64,000 nt of DNA from Mucilaginibacter endophyticus (GTDB taxonomy: Bacteria > Bacteroidota > Bacteroidia > Sphingobacteriales > Sphingobacteriaceae), in NCBI RefSeq assembly GCF_003351025.1, contig NZ_QPCG01000007.1, forward strand, positions 1 through 64,000, given 5' to 3'. Below, one piece after another: positions 52,498-62,657 of the stretch (the stretch's first letter is position 1; each line of letters opens with the position of its first letter). The notes under the pieces are model-generated. The model saw only the letters and a program-made list of their open reading frames with translations. It did no database searches and had not been told where the DNA came from. Both the position numbers and the translations under genes were made by a program.

Positions 52498-53442
52498 ATG
52501 AACTCAATAAAAGAAACACATTTTAACTTTCCGGGGCAGACAGCTTTTTATAAGGGGAAAGTACGCGATGTTTATACCATAGATAATAAATACCTGGCCA
52601 TGGTTGTTAGTGACCGTATTTCGGCCTTTGATGTTGTGCTACCCGAAGCTATTCCTTACAAAGGGCAGGTGCTTAACCAAATTGCTGCCCGTTTTTTAGA
52701 AGCTACTAAAGATATTGTTCCAAACTGGGTTATTTCGGTTCCTGATCCAAGCGTTACCATTGGTCGTATCTGTGAGCCGTTTAAGGTGGAGATGGTGATC
52801 CGCGGTTACCTTGCAGGTCATGCCGCGCGTGAGTATGCCGCAGGCAGGCACCACGTATGCGGTGTAGCTTTGCCCGAAGGTTTAAAAGAAAATGATATTC
52901 TACCCGAGCCAATCATTACGCCAACAACTAAGGCATCGGTAGGGCACGATGAAGATATTTCACGGGAGGAAATCCTGGCAAGAGGTATCGTATCTGAAGA
53001 AGATTATGTAAAACTTGAAGCTTATACCCAGGCGCTGTTTAAACGCGGCACCGAAATTGCAGCTAAACAAGGTTTAATATTGGTTGATACTAAATATGAA
53101 TTTGGTAAGGTTGATGGTCAGATCTACCTGATCGACGAGATCCACACACCTGATTCATCAAGATATTTTTATAAAGAAGGATACGAGGAACGTCAGCAAA
53201 AAGGTGAGCCGCAAAAACAGCTTTCGAAAGAGTTTGTACGCAGATGGCTTATCGAAAATGGTTTCCAGGGTAAAGACGGACAGGTGGTACCGGTTATGAC
53301 CGAGGAGATTGTTAATTCGATATCTGAGCGTTACATTGAGCTTTATGAAAAGATTATTGGCGAGGCATTTGTTAAACCTGCCAAAGGCAGTGTATTAACC
53401 CGTGTTGAAACAGCAATTAATAACGCCTTGAGTGTTATGTAA
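52498..53442 (+). CDS. purC: Phosphoribosylaminoimidazole-succinocarboxamide synthase
   Basis: Purine synthesis: joins aspartate to CAIR with ATP, giving SAICAR. The 314-residue chain starts FYKGKVRDVY, carries VSDRISAFDVVLPE, the block VEMVIRGYLAGHAAREY, and the late PDSSRYFYKEGYEERQQKGEPQKQLSKEFVRRWL region that is typical of the longer plant/Bacteroidota form. Active-site residues are conserved in these blocks. It is followed 50 bases later by a STAS gene and rnz in the same direction. Confidence 0.95.
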   Translation: MNSIKETHFNFPGQTAFYKGKVRDVYTIDNKYLAMVVSDRISAFDVVLPEAIPYKGQVLNQIAARFLEATKDIVPNWVISVPDPSVTIGRICEPFKVEMVIRGYLAGHAAREYAAGRHHVCGVALPEGLKENDILPEPIITPTTKASVGHDEDISREEILARGIVSEEDYVKLEAYTQALFKRGTEIAAKQGLILVDTKYEFGKVDGQIYLIDEIHTPDSSRYFYKEGYEERQQKGEPQKQLSKEFVRRWLIENGFQGKDGQVVPVMTEEIVNSISERYIELYEKIIGEAFVKPAKGSVLTRVETAINNALSVM

Positions 53443-53492
53443 TTTTAAAATATCCATAAAATATTTATCTTAGCTTATTAAATTTAATAAGA

Positions 53493-53870
53493 ATGAAATT
53501 TACTGTAGATAAACACGAGAAATATATATTATTGAAGCTTAATGAATCAAAATTAAATTCAATAGTAACTCCTCAGTTAAAATCTGAATTGATACTGATC
53601 AACACCGAAGGTCAGCGCAACATCATTCTTGACTTGTCGCAAGTTAAATATGCCGATTCGTCGGGTTTAAGCAGTTTGCTTGTTGGCCATCGCTTGTGTA
53701 AAAATGCTACAGGTTCATTCATTCTGGCAGGTTTAAATGATGCGGTTGCACGTTTAATCACCATATCACAATTGGATAATGTTTTAACCATTGTGCCAAC
53801 TGCCGAAGAAGGTGTCGATCTTATTTTTATGGAAGAGATTGAAAAAGAGTTAAAAAAGGAAGCAAGATAA
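53493..53870 (+). CDS. STAS domain anti-sigma factor antagonist-like protein
   Basis: A 125-residue cytoplasmic protein of the SpoIIAA/RsbV kind. The core DLSQVKYADSSGLSSLLVGHRLCK contains the D-S-S turn with the serines (S56/S57) phosphorylated in family members by partner switch kinases. The C-terminal VDLIFMEEIEKELKKEAR is a charged helix. A partner kinase is not adjacent. It precedes rnz by 22 bases, so the two probably form an operon with purC. Confidence 0.83.
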   Translation: MKFTVDKHEKYILLKLNESKLNSIVTPQLKSELILINTEGQRNIILDLSQVKYADSSGLSSLLVGHRLCKNATGSFILAGLNDAVARLITISQLDNVLTIVPTAEEGVDLIFMEEIEKELKKEAR

Positions 53871-53892
53871 ACCATTTGATTGTTTACCTATT

Positions 53893-54807
53893 ATGAAATT
53901 TGAGGTAACAATACTTGGAAGCAGCTCCGCAACTCCCATCTTTAACAGAAATCCCACTTCACAGGTGCTCAATATTAATGAGCGCCTGTACTTAATAGAC
54001 TGCGGCGAAGGCACGCAGCAGCAAATGCTCCGCTTTGATGTCAAAGCCAGTCGCATTGATCATATTTTCATCAGTCATCTTCACGGCGATCATTATTTAG
54101 GCCTGGTGGGCTTATTATCATCTATGCACCTCAACGGGCGTAAAAAGGGGCTCAATTTGGTTTGCCCCGAACCTTTGAAGGAAATAATCGATCTACAGTT
54201 AAGATATTCAGATACCGAGCTTCAATTCCCTATTGAATATGTTTTTACTAACGCGCAGCAAAGGGAAATAGTGATCAGCAATAACGATGTTGTTGTTGAA
54301 ACTATACCGCTTGATCATCGTATTGCTTGTACTGGTTTTTTATTCAGGGAGAAGAAACGACTTCGCAAACTGATCAAGGAGAAAATAGAAAACCTTGATA
54401 TCTCCGTAGCCTATTATTCGGTCTTGAAAAAAGGCGGTGATTATATTGACGATAAGGGGAACGTCTACAAAAATGAAGATCTGACCGTCGACTCGGCGGA
54501 GCCAAAAACGTATGCTTACTGCTCCGATACGATGTATAATGAAAGCTACTTTGCCCAAATTGCCAACGCAACGCTGCTATATCACGAGGCTACCTTTTTA
54601 AATGATATGCTTGACAGGGCTCTTATAACCCATCATACTACAGCATTACAGGCAGGAGAGATAGCCTTAAAAACTAATGCTAAGAAACTGCTTATCGGCC
54701 ATTTTTCGGCCCGTTATAAAACCCTGAACGAGTTATTGGATGAGGCTAAAATAAATTTCCCCTCAACTGAACTTGCAATTGAGGGGAAAACCTTTTTTAT
54801 AGAATAA
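53893..54807 (+). CDS. rnz: Ribonuclease Z
   Basis: tRNA 3'-end processing endonuclease. A 304-residue metallo-beta-lactamase fold: LGSSSATPIFNRNPT at the start, IDCGEGTQQQMLR, the metal motif SHLHGDHYLGL (about 60-70), the PLDHRIACTGF block, YCSDTMYN, LYHEATF and GHFSARY (final ligands and flexible-arm region). It lies after the STAS gene and before the convergent MCE gene. Confidence 0.94.
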   Translation: MKFEVTILGSSSATPIFNRNPTSQVLNINERLYLIDCGEGTQQQMLRFDVKASRIDHIFISHLHGDHYLGLVGLLSSMHLNGRKKGLNLVCPEPLKEIIDLQLRYSDTELQFPIEYVFTNAQQREIVISNNDVVVETIPLDHRIACTGFLFREKKRLRKLIKEKIENLDISVAYYSVLKKGGDYIDDKGNVYKNEDLTVDSAEPKTYAYCSDTMYNESYFAQIANATLLYHEATFLNDMLDRALITHHTTALQAGEIALKTNAKKLLIGHFSARYKTLNELLDEAKINFPSTELAIEGKTFFIE

Positions 54808-54843
54808 AGCTGAAAGCATAAAGCCAAAAGCAAGAATATTCTC

Positions 54844-55788
54844 TTAATCTTTTTTACCGCCGAATACTGAGAAGCTTACGTAGCGTTTTGGATGTGCTTT
54901 CAGATCAATAAACAGGTTATTGAGGTTATTTGATGCATCTGTAAGATTTTTGTACATCTTATCATCATTAAGCAATAAACCCAATGAACCCTGGCCTGCG
55001 TTGATCTTAGCGATGGTTGCCTGTAAATCGGCCATGGCTTTATTAGCATTGTCAAGCGTTTGTTTCAGGTTAGCTGCGGCTACATCATTGCTCACTTTCT
55101 CAAAGTTGGCAGTCATGCCGTTAAGATGTGCTGTGCTGGTTTTTAAGTTGCCGGATACCACTTCAGCATTAGAAAGTATGGCATCGATATGGCTACTTTG
55201 TGCACCAACAAGATGATCTATCTTTTTTGTAGTTCCTTCAAGTGTTTGCAATGAGTTAGCAATGCTCATGAAACTACGATCGATGTTTTTTTGAAAGTTA
55301 GGGTTCAGGATCTTGTTTACCGCTGTTAACGATGAATCAAGCTTGGTGATCAGCATTTCGGCCTTTTTTTGTATTGGTTGCAGGCTTTCCGCAAGGCTAC
55401 CCTGGATATCGGCTTTAAGCGTGTCCTTATCTTCAGCAGGCACATTGCTGTTACCTAATTCAAAAACTATGGCTTTGCTGCCCAATAAATCGGTACTTTC
55501 AAGCTTAGCAAGCGTGTTTTTAGGTACTACTACATCCGGTTCAATTTTAAATTCAACCACTGTATGGCCATCGGGCTGAAGTTGCATTTTAGAGATGCGG
55601 CCTATCTGGAAGCCGTTAACCAAAACCGGCTTTGAAACGGTTAAGCCTTCAACACTATTATAAATAGCGTAATATTTATTTGATCCCGAAAAAATATCAT
55701 TACCGCGTAAATAACTGTAACCTAATATGAGTATAGTAATTGCAATGGCCGTAAGTGCACCAATCTTGGTTTCGTTAGAGATTTTCAT
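54844..55788 (-). CDS. MlaD family (MCE domain) phospholipid transport protein
   Basis: A 314-residue periplasmic substrate-binding protein of the MCE/MlaD type. One N-terminal membrane helix (about 9-28) is followed by the MCE domain (NSVEGLTVSKPVLVNGFQIGRIS, then DLLGSKAIVFELG) and a long helical region (about 130-290) with repeated polar heptads. It should carry phospholipid between membranes with a permease/ATPase pair encoded elsewhere, as no mlaE/mlaF neighbour is here. It follows the amidase gene by 111 bases on the same strand, and this pair facing lptD is common in the phylum. Confidence 0.85.
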   Translation of the reverse strand: MKISNETKIGALTAIAITILILGYSYLRGNDIFSGSNKYYAIYNSVEGLTVSKPVLVNGFQIGRISKMQLQPDGHTVVEFKIEPDVVVPKNTLAKLESTDLLGSKAIVFELGNSNVPAEDKDTLKADIQGSLAESLQPIQKKAEMLITKLDSSLTAVNKILNPNFQKNIDRSFMSIANSLQTLEGTTKKIDHLVGAQSSHIDAILSNAEVVSGNLKTSTAHLNGMTANFEKVSNDVAAANLKQTLDNANKAMADLQATIAKINAGQGSLGLLLNDDKMYKNLTDASNNLNNLFIDLKAHPKRYVSFSVFGGKKD

Positions 55789-55899
55789 TAAGTAGAGTTT
55801 ATGCGTTAATTGTGTTTAAGGTTATAAACCTGCAAAAAGGTTTATATGTTTTATTATGTACGTTTTATTTACGTAGAAGGTAACAGTTTAGCTTTATAA

Positions 55900-56832
55900 T
55901 TATTGCGCAACCTGTTCCATTTCTTTTTTATAGCTTGTTAATGCGCGGATAATTGAGGCCACAATTTCGTTTTGCCCATCTTCCGAGTTAAGATATTTCT
56001 CATCGTCGGGGTTGTTGATATAGCCGGTTTCGACAAGTACCGATGGCATTGCACTGTGACAAAGCACGTAAATACCTTGCTCCCTGATTCCCTCACTACG
56101 CCTTCCGTCGGTATCAGTAAACTCGCCGTTTATTAAAGTAGCCAGTTTAATACTTTGCTGACGGAATTTTCTTTTGTACTCGTTAGTTAAAATAATAGTC
56201 ATCGGATCGTTCGGGTCCAATGCGCCGCCATCAAGTTCACTTTCCTCGCCAACCTGGTTTTTCTGAATAGCGCTTTCTTCTTCACGGGTACGGTGTAATC
56301 CGTAAACCAAAATCAGCACACCTTTGCCCGAACGGTCGGGTACTCTTACCGTGCGGTAAACAGCCTTATGGCGCTTGGTGCCAACCTTTTCGCGAACTGT
56401 TCTGTCAGATAATGAGTTACAGTGCAGCGATATGAAAAGCTGTCCCTTATTTTCGTTCGCTATTTCGGCCCGGCGCTCAAAAGAAACATCATCCTCGGTA
56501 GTACGGGTCATTACCGCCTTTACGCCCGTTAGTTCTTTTTCTATAGCGGCCTGCAATTTAAAGCCAATAGCCAGCGTTACATTCCTTTCTGACGAATATG
56601 AGCCCGACGCACCATGCGAATAATGACCTGTAGATGCTGATGGTTTACCACCATGCCCCGGGTCGATAATAATGGTTTTGATTTTAAAACCGGTGCTGTT
56701 AACAACAGTATCCGGTTGAAGAGGAACACTATTAGTTAAATTAGAACTGTATGATTTAAAAGGAAAAAATGAAAGGAGAACCAGCAATACCCACAAACTA
56801 TAAATCAATCTTTTCAATGCCTTATTTTTCAT
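55900..56832 (-). CDS. N-acetylmuramoyl-L-alanine amidase (Amidase_3)
   Basis: A 310-residue exported zinc amidase that splits peptide stems from peptidoglycan. N-terminal hydrophobic segment LIYSLWVLLVLLSFFPF serves as a signal or anchor. Zinc ligands lie in IIDPGHGG (His), SERN (Glu) and ISLHCN (His), and the catalytic glutamate in VLVETGYINN. A charged insertion between the second and third metal motifs (REEESAIQKNQVG region) is seen in Bacteroidota members. Divergent from lptD with only 52 bases between. Confidence 0.9.
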   Translation of the reverse strand: MKNKALKRLIYSLWVLLVLLSFFPFKSYSSNLTNSVPLQPDTVVNSTGFKIKTIIIDPGHGGKPSASTGHYSHGASGSYSSERNVTLAIGFKLQAAIEKELTGVKAVMTRTTEDDVSFERRAEIANENKGQLFISLHCNSLSDRTVREKVGTKRHKAVYRTVRVPDRSGKGVLILVYGLHRTREEESAIQKNQVGEESELDGGALDPNDPMTIILTNEYKRKFRQQSIKLATLINGEFTDTDGRRSEGIREQGIYVLCHSAMPSVLVETGYINNPDDEKYLNSEDGQNEIVASIIRALTSYKKEMEQVAQ

Positions 56833-56884
56833 TATTTTTGAACGCTGTTAACTATATCTGCAAAAATACTATTCATAATCAATT

Positions 56885-59623
56885 TTGAAATTTATAACCT
56901 TTTTTTTTCTGCTTGCAATTATATTAATAGTAAACGGCCTTGCTAATGCTGGTACCATTTTAAATGACCGCCACAACAGCAGACCTTTAAGGGATACTAT
57001 TATCAAACTTGATTCGCTTCGTGATAAGAAACTTCTTAAAGGTAAAAAATCCGGCTCAATTACGCCACTACGAAACGGCAAACCGGTAAATTCTTTACCT
57101 GCCAATGATACCACAAAGAAAAACAAAAGCGGGATTCAGTCAGAAATAAAGGCAACTGCCGAAGATTCGATCTACTCGGACAGGGAGCACCAGATTAACT
57201 ACTTTTATGGCAAGGCTCGTGTAACCTATGAAGATTTTGAGCTTGACGCGGATTATATCAGGGTTGACGAAAAAAATCACCTCGTTTTTGCAAGTGGTAG
57301 TATAGATCCGCGTACCCACCAGTATATCCGCAGGCCTATCATGAAACAAAAAACGGATAAGCCGGTTGCGTCCGACTCTTTACTATTTAACTATCAAACT
57401 AAAAAAGTAAAGATCTACAACCCTGCATCTGAGCAGGAAGGGAACTTTATTTCGGGCGGACAGGCCAAAAAGCTTAATGATGATGAGGTAGCATACCGCA
57501 ACGTAATTTTCAGTACCTGCGATTTGCCTTATCCTGATACGCACTTTGGTATAGTAATAACCCGCGGTATAGGCGAAAAGAAACGCATTATATCCGGTCC
57601 GGCTTATCTCGAAATTGAGGGGATACCATTGCCGCTCGGCATACCTTTCGGCTTTTTCCCTAAGCCGGATACCAGGACGTCGGGTGTTATTTTACCAACC
57701 TTTGGTGAGGATAATACGCTCGGCTTTTACCTCAAGGGACTGGGATATTATATCGGTATAAATGATTATTTAGATTTAACCACAACTGGGTCTATTTATT
57801 CAAAAGGCTCGTACGAGTTAAGCAGCACGGCCCGCTACCTGAAACGATATAAATATACGGGTAACGTTACGCTGAGCTTCGGTTCGCACAATTATGGCCT
57901 TGAGGGCGATCCGGCTACTAAAGACGCTCATATTTACTGGTCGCATGTACAGGATGCCAATGCTAACCCCGGTTCAACATTCAGTGCTTCGGTTGATGCT
58001 GGTACTTCAGGCTTTTTCAGAAATACGCCATCGGCAACTAACTATAACCCAACCGCGCTTGCTCAAAGTAGTTTGCGTTCAAGTATCGCGTATGGTAAAA
58101 CCTGGGCCGGTACGCCTTTTAACTTAAGTGTCGGTATTTCGCACAGCCAGGACATAGCCCGTAAAACGGTAAACATCGAGTTGCCTACCATCGCGTTCGG
58201 TATGTCGTCAATAAACCCATTCGATTCAAAAGACAGGGTAGGCGAACAAAAATGGTATCAGAAAATTACAGTTAGCTACAACCTGGTAGGTACCAACAAA
58301 CTGAACGATATCCCAGAGGCGCAATTGTTCAAGAGCGAAACCTTATCGAAAAGGTTGCAAAATGGTTTCCAGCATACCATTCCGGTTAGTTTGGGCCTAA
58401 ACGTGTTTAAGTACTTTCAGTTTAATAATAGCATTAACTATACCGAACGCTGGTATTTTCAAAGCATTAATGAAAGGTTTGAAAGGGGAAGTATTGCCGG
58501 ATCAAACCAGTTAGTTATTGATACTGTTCCGGGCTTTAAGCGGGCCGGGGAATATAGCATCAGTACCGGCTTATCGACCAAATTATATGCTACCATAAAC
58601 TTTAAGCATGGTAACCTGAAAGCCATCAGGCACGTGGCTACGCCGTCGATAAGTTTCAGTTATCGTCCCGACTTCAGCGACCCGAGCTTTGGATATTACA
58701 AAACTGCTGTAAGTACTGCTACCGTGCCATATCCGTATACGTATCAAAAGTATTCTATTTTCCAGAATGGCGTTTACGGAGGGCCTTCGGCTGGTAAACA
58801 GGCGGGTTTGAACTTCTCGGTTGATAACACGATAGAAGCAAAAGTGAAAGCGAAAAGCTCGGATACCTCCGGTACCGACCGTAAGATCACGATTTTGCAG
58901 GGTTTATCATTTTCTACCTTTTACAATTTCGCGGCCGATTCGATGAAGTTGTCGGATATTTCGTTTTCGGGTCACACGGCAATCTTTAATCAAAAGTTGA
59001 GTATCAGTTTTTCGGGAGTATTTAGCCCCTATGTTACCAAGGTAAGCGATTCCATTTCTAATAATACCATCGTAAAAACAAGCCGCTATATAAACAGGTA
59101 TGCCTGGCAGGACGGTAAATTCCCTACTTTAACAGGTTTGAATATCTCAATGGGGGGGAGTTTAAACTCAACTAAGGCAACTCCGGGTAATGCGGCACTT
59201 AATACCATTGCCACTATGAATACCAGTCAGGCGCAACGACTGGCGTTGGTAAATAGCGATCCGAATGCTTACGTGGATTTTAATGTACCGTGGAATATAT
59301 CATTGAACTATAGTTTCAGCTATCAAAACTATCTGAATAATAAAAACACAAGTAATACACTCCAGATCTCGGGCGATGTAAACCTTACGCAAAAGTGGAA
59401 GATCCAGTATACTACCACTTATGACATAAAAGCGGCTAAATTTGCCAGCGCTACGTCGTTTTCCATATACCGGGATCTGCATTGCTGGGACATGGCGTTT
59501 CAGTGGATCCCATTTGGGGTATATAAAATGTATAACGTAACTTTAAAAGTGAAAGCATCTATTTTGCAGGATTTGAAGCTGAGCAAAAGAAGCGATTACA
59601 ATCCCCAATCAACTTTTTATTAA
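56885..59623 (+). CDS. LptD-like outer-membrane lipopolysaccharide assembly protein
   Basis: A 912-residue outer-membrane protein resembling LptD. Residues 1-22 form a signal peptide (start TTG at 56885, chosen because no in-frame ATG precedes the signal peptide). An OstA-like N-terminal region (about 95-290; NYFYGKARVTYEDFELDADYI, VFASGSIDP) is followed by a large barrel (TSGVILPTFGEDNTLGFYLKGLGYY onward) ending with Phe-Tyr. Expected to insert LPS into the outer membrane with LptE, which is not seen nearby. It is divergent from the amidase gene and 7 bases before cinA. Confidence 0.87.
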   Translation: MKFITFFFLLAIILIVNGLANAGTILNDRHNSRPLRDTIIKLDSLRDKKLLKGKKSGSITPLRNGKPVNSLPANDTTKKNKSGIQSEIKATAEDSIYSDREHQINYFYGKARVTYEDFELDADYIRVDEKNHLVFASGSIDPRTHQYIRRPIMKQKTDKPVASDSLLFNYQTKKVKIYNPASEQEGNFISGGQAKKLNDDEVAYRNVIFSTCDLPYPDTHFGIVITRGIGEKKRIISGPAYLEIEGIPLPLGIPFGFFPKPDTRTSGVILPTFGEDNTLGFYLKGLGYYIGINDYLDLTTTGSIYSKGSYELSSTARYLKRYKYTGNVTLSFGSHNYGLEGDPATKDAHIYWSHVQDANANPGSTFSASVDAGTSGFFRNTPSATNYNPTALAQSSLRSSIAYGKTWAGTPFNLSVGISHSQDIARKTVNIELPTIAFGMSSINPFDSKDRVGEQKWYQKITVSYNLVGTNKLNDIPEAQLFKSETLSKRLQNGFQHTIPVSLGLNVFKYFQFNNSINYTERWYFQSINERFERGSIAGSNQLVIDTVPGFKRAGEYSISTGLSTKLYATINFKHGNLKAIRHVATPSISFSYRPDFSDPSFGYYKTAVSTATVPYPYTYQKYSIFQNGVYGGPSAGKQAGLNFSVDNTIEAKVKAKSSDTSGTDRKITILQGLSFSTFYNFAADSMKLSDISFSGHTAIFNQKLSISFSGVFSPYVTKVSDSISNNTIVKTSRYINRYAWQDGKFPTLTGLNISMGGSLNSTKATPGNAALNTIATMNTSQAQRLALVNSDPNAYVDFNVPWNISLNYSFSYQNYLNNKNTSNTLQISGDVNLTQKWKIQYTTTYDIKAAKFASATSFSIYRDLHCWDMAFQWIPFGVYKMYNVTLKVKASILQDLKLSKRSDYNPQSTFY

Positions 59624-59630
59624 TATAAAA

Positions 59631-60878
59631 ATGCTGGCAGAAATAATTACCATCGGCGACGAAATACTTATCGGACAAATTGTTGATACGAATTCGGCCT
59701 GGATGGCTACCGAACTTAACAAGATAGGGCTTAGGGTAAAACAAATCTCATCAATAAGCGACGACAGGGAACATATCCTCAAAGCGCTGGCCGAGGCGGC
59801 AAACCGGGCCAACGTAATTTTTATTACCGGGGGCCTTGGTCCTACAAAAGATGATATCACAAAAAAAACATTAGCCGAATATTTTGGCGTTGATCTGGTT
59901 GAAAATAAAGAAGCCCTGGACAATGTTGAACGCATTTTTGCTAAATATAACCGCCCGCTGCTTGAAGTAAACAAGCAACAGGCCCTTGTTCCTGCCAACT
60001 GCGAGATAGTGCTTAACGAAAATGGCACGGCTCCGGGTATGTGGTTTAACCATAATGGGGTGATTTATGTGTCGATGCCGGGCGTGCCGTTTGAGATGAT
60101 GTATATGATGGAAGAGCAGGTACTGCCAAAGCTTAAGGCTACCCTTAAATTTCCAAATATTATTCATAAAACACTGCTAACCGTTGGCGAAGGTGAATCA
60201 TTTTTGGCCGAACGCATAGCGGATATTGAAAATGATTTGCCGCAGCATATTAAACTGGCATACCTGCCTAAGTTAGGCCAGGTACGTTTACGTTTGAGCG
60301 CTTTTGGCGAAAATGAAGCCGCTCTGCAACAAGAAGTTGATGTGTTTGCCACGCGCCTTATTGAGCGCATTGGTTTGCCCTTTGTAATCGATAAAGATAT
60401 CGCGCTTGAGAAAGCCTTGCTTGATATCATGGAAGCAAATAACTTTACTTTATCAGTAGCCGAAAGTTGTACCGGTGGTTATCTTTCACACTTGTTTACC
60501 CAACATCCTGGTTCATCGCTTGTGTTTTTAGGTGGAGCTATATCGTACTCGTACGAATTAAAGGAAAGCATTTTGGGTGTAAAGAACGAAACTTTATGGC
60601 AACATGGGGCTGTTAGTGAAGAAACTGTAACTGAAATGGTGGAAGGTGCACTGTTAAATTTTAAATCGGATTTGGCAATTGCAATTACCGGAGTTGCGGG
60701 CCCGGGCGGCGGCACGGAAGACAAACCCGTTGGTACTGTGTGGATTGCAGTTGCGGGAAAAGGGAAGTCATTAATAAAAAAACACACATTTGGCACCAAA
60801 CGCCGCCAAAACATTGAGAGGAGTGCTATAACAGCACTGTCAATGTTGAATACTTTACTTACTGAAATTAAAAAGTAA
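59631..60878 (+). CDS. cinA: CinA family protein (competence/damage-inducible)
   Basis: A 415-residue two-domain protein. The N-terminal MoaB-like domain holds IITIGDEILIGQIVDTNS, FITGGLGPTKDDITKK and MPGVPFEMMYM (ADP-ribose pyrophosphatase activity in some members). The C-terminal amidase domain has VAESCTGGYLSHLFTQHPGSS and AITGVAGPGGGTEDKPVGTVWI (NMN deamidase in some members). It follows lptD by 7 bases and precedes the E2 gene, so it may be part of one transcript. Confidence 0.93.
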   Translation: MLAEIITIGDEILIGQIVDTNSAWMATELNKIGLRVKQISSISDDREHILKALAEAANRANVIFITGGLGPTKDDITKKTLAEYFGVDLVENKEALDNVERIFAKYNRPLLEVNKQQALVPANCEIVLNENGTAPGMWFNHNGVIYVSMPGVPFEMMYMMEEQVLPKLKATLKFPNIIHKTLLTVGEGESFLAERIADIENDLPQHIKLAYLPKLGQVRLRLSAFGENEAALQQEVDVFATRLIERIGLPFVIDKDIALEKALLDIMEANNFTLSVAESCTGGYLSHLFTQHPGSSLVFLGGAISYSYELKESILGVKNETLWQHGAVSEETVTEMVEGALLNFKSDLAIAITGVAGPGGGTEDKPVGTVWIAVAGKGKSLIKKHTFGTKRRQNIERSAITALSMLNTLLTEIKK

Positions 60879-60891
60879 AGATTTAAATATA

Positions 60892-60899
60892 TAATTTTG
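60892..60899 (+). promoter_or_regulatory. Possible -10 element for the E2 gene
   Basis: TAATTTTG fits the Bacteroidota -10 consensus TAnnTTTG and lies 22 bases before the E2 start codon, which would give a leader of about 16 bases. No good -33 TTG was found at the expected spacing, so this is a weak call. Confidence 0.35.
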
Positions 60900-60921
60900 G
60901 AGTTAAACTATATTCTACTGT

Positions 60922-62493
60922 ATGGCCAAATACCAACTGTTATTGCCAAAAATGGGAGAGAGTGTTGCCGAGGCAACCGTTATCAAATGGATAAAAAATC
61001 CGGGTGATAAGGTAAATGCCGATGATGCGGTAATGGAGATCGCTACCGATAAAGTTGACTCTGACGTGCCCTCGCCTGTAGCGGGTAGGTTAGTTGAACA
61101 ACTTTATAAAGAAAATGATGTTGTGCAGGTTGGGGCGGTTATTGCAATCATTGAAACTGAGGAACCTGAAGCAGCACCTGCAATCGTTCAGCCCGAGTCA
61201 GCTCCGGAGGTAAAACCTGCCGATGAATCCAAAATAGCAGAATCAACTTATCACGAAACCGTTCAGTTTAAAGAGATTGAGAAAACTCCTGAACCAGAAT
61301 TAAACGAAATTCAATCCGAAAGCTTAGCGGGCATTCCTGGCCTGGATCAGCTTGGGCAAAAAAGCTCACCTGCTTCGGTGTTTAAATCAGAAGGGCGCTT
61401 TTATTCGCCACTGGTAAGAAATATTGCCGCTCAGGAAGGTATCAGCATTGATGAGCTTGAAAGTATTTCCGGAACCGGTTCTGAAGGCCGTTTAACCAAA
61501 GATGATTTATTAAACTACCTGCAGGCAAAAACTTCAACGGTTGCTCAAAATGGTCAACCTTTGGCTCCCGCTGCACCGGTTAGTGCTCCGCCTGCCGAAG
61601 CTGTAAAAGTTGCTGAACCAGTTAAAGAAGCACAGCCCGTTGAAGAAAAAGTAAATACACCGGTTCAGGATCCGCAACCGGTACCACAACCAGAAATTCC
61701 GGCAAAAGTTGAACCTGTAAAAACGGAAGCGCCAAAAGCCGCTCCTGTTGAGCAGAAACCGGCTCCGGCTACTTCTGTAACCGGTACAGACGAGATCATT
61801 GAGATGGACAGGATGCGCCGTTTAATTGCCGACCATATGGTGATGAGCAAGCAAACTTCACCACACGTTACTTCCTTTGTTGAGGCCGATGTTACCAACC
61901 TGGTGCTATGGCGCGAGAAAGTAAAAAATAGCTTTGAGAAACGCGAAGGTGAAAAAATTACCTTCACGCCAATATTTATTGAGGCCGTAGTAAAAGCCAT
62001 TAAGGATTTCCCGATGATCAACGTATCTGTTAACGGTACCCAGATCATCAAGAAAGCGGCAATCAATATCAGTATGGCAACAGCTTTACCAAGCGGTAAC
62101 CTGATAGTACCTGTAATTAAAAAGGCCGACGAGCTTAACCTGGTTGGCTTAACAAAAGCCGTAAATGACCTGGCAAACCGTGCCCGTAATGGCAAATTAC
62201 AGCCTGATGATGTAAAGGACGGTACATTTACAATCACCAATGTTGGCTCGTTTGGTAACGTTATGGGTACGCCTATAATTAACCAGCCACAAGTAGCCAT
62301 TTTAGCTGTTGGTGCTATTAAGAAGAAGCCGGCAGTTATCGAGACAAAAGAGGGCGATATGATCGCTATACGTCACATGATGTTCCTTTCGTTATCATAT
62401 GATCACCGCGTTGTAGATGGTGCCTTAGGGGGCTCCTTTGTGAGGCGTGTGGCTGATTATTTAGAGAGATGGGATAGCGACAGAGAAGTATAA
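60922..62493 (+). CDS. 2-oxo acid dehydrogenase dihydrolipoyl acyltransferase (E2)
   Basis: Lipoyl-dependent E2 subunit of a 2-oxo acid dehydrogenase complex. Lipoyl domain 1-80 with K44 in ATDKVDSDVPSP as the lipoylated residue; a long Pro/Ala/Glu-rich linker (about 85-155); a peripheral subunit-binding domain (YSPLVRNIAAQEGISIDELE, about 158-200); another Pro/Ala/Val linker; and the acyltransferase core (about 285-523) with the catalytic motif SYDHRVVDGALGG near the end. Substrate-specific identity (pyruvate, 2-oxoglutarate or branched-chain) is not decided by sequence; the ATDKVDSDVPSP form is typical of the branched-chain type. E1 and E3 genes are not adjacent. A strong terminator follows. 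Confidence 0.9.
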   Translation: MAKYQLLLPKMGESVAEATVIKWIKNPGDKVNADDAVMEIATDKVDSDVPSPVAGRLVEQLYKENDVVQVGAVIAIIETEEPEAAPAIVQPESAPEVKPADESKIAESTYHETVQFKEIEKTPEPELNEIQSESLAGIPGLDQLGQKSSPASVFKSEGRFYSPLVRNIAAQEGISIDELESISGTGSEGRLTKDDLLNYLQAKTSTVAQNGQPLAPAAPVSAPPAEAVKVAEPVKEAQPVEEKVNTPVQDPQPVPQPEIPAKVEPVKTEAPKAAPVEQKPAPATSVTGTDEIIEMDRMRRLIADHMVMSKQTSPHVTSFVEADVTNLVLWREKVKNSFEKREGEKITFTPIFIEAVVKAIKDFPMINVSVNGTQIIKKAAINISMATALPSGNLIVPVIKKADELNLVGLTKAVNDLANRARNGKLQPDDVKDGTFTITNVGSFGNVMGTPIINQPQVAILAVGAIKKKPAVIETKEGDMIAIRHMMFLSLSYDHRVVDGALGGSFVRRVADYLERWDSDREV

Positions 62494-62507
62494 TTCTAAA
62501 TGATATA

Positions 62508-62550
62508 AAAACGAAGAACGCCGGGCAAATAGCCCGGCGTTCTTCGTTTT
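62508..62550 (+). terminator. Terminator after the E2 gene
   Basis: A 19-base perfect stem (62508-62526, GAAGAACGCCGGGC at its core) pairs with 62532-62550 around a 5-base AAATA loop and ends in a T-run. Confidence 0.85.
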
Positions 62551-62657
62551 AGGGATTGCCGTTGGGAAATTGAATTTTAAATTTTTACTAATGAAGCATA
62601 TAAACGGCTCCGGACCTTAAATCGCGTTTATCGGGCAAATTCTGTGAAAATTCGTAT

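Noticed and set aside
61665..62300. A 211-codon open frame on the minus strand inside the E2 gene
   Set aside because: It overlaps the conserved acyltransferase core and the Pro/Ala linker, whose biased composition leaves the opposite strand open.
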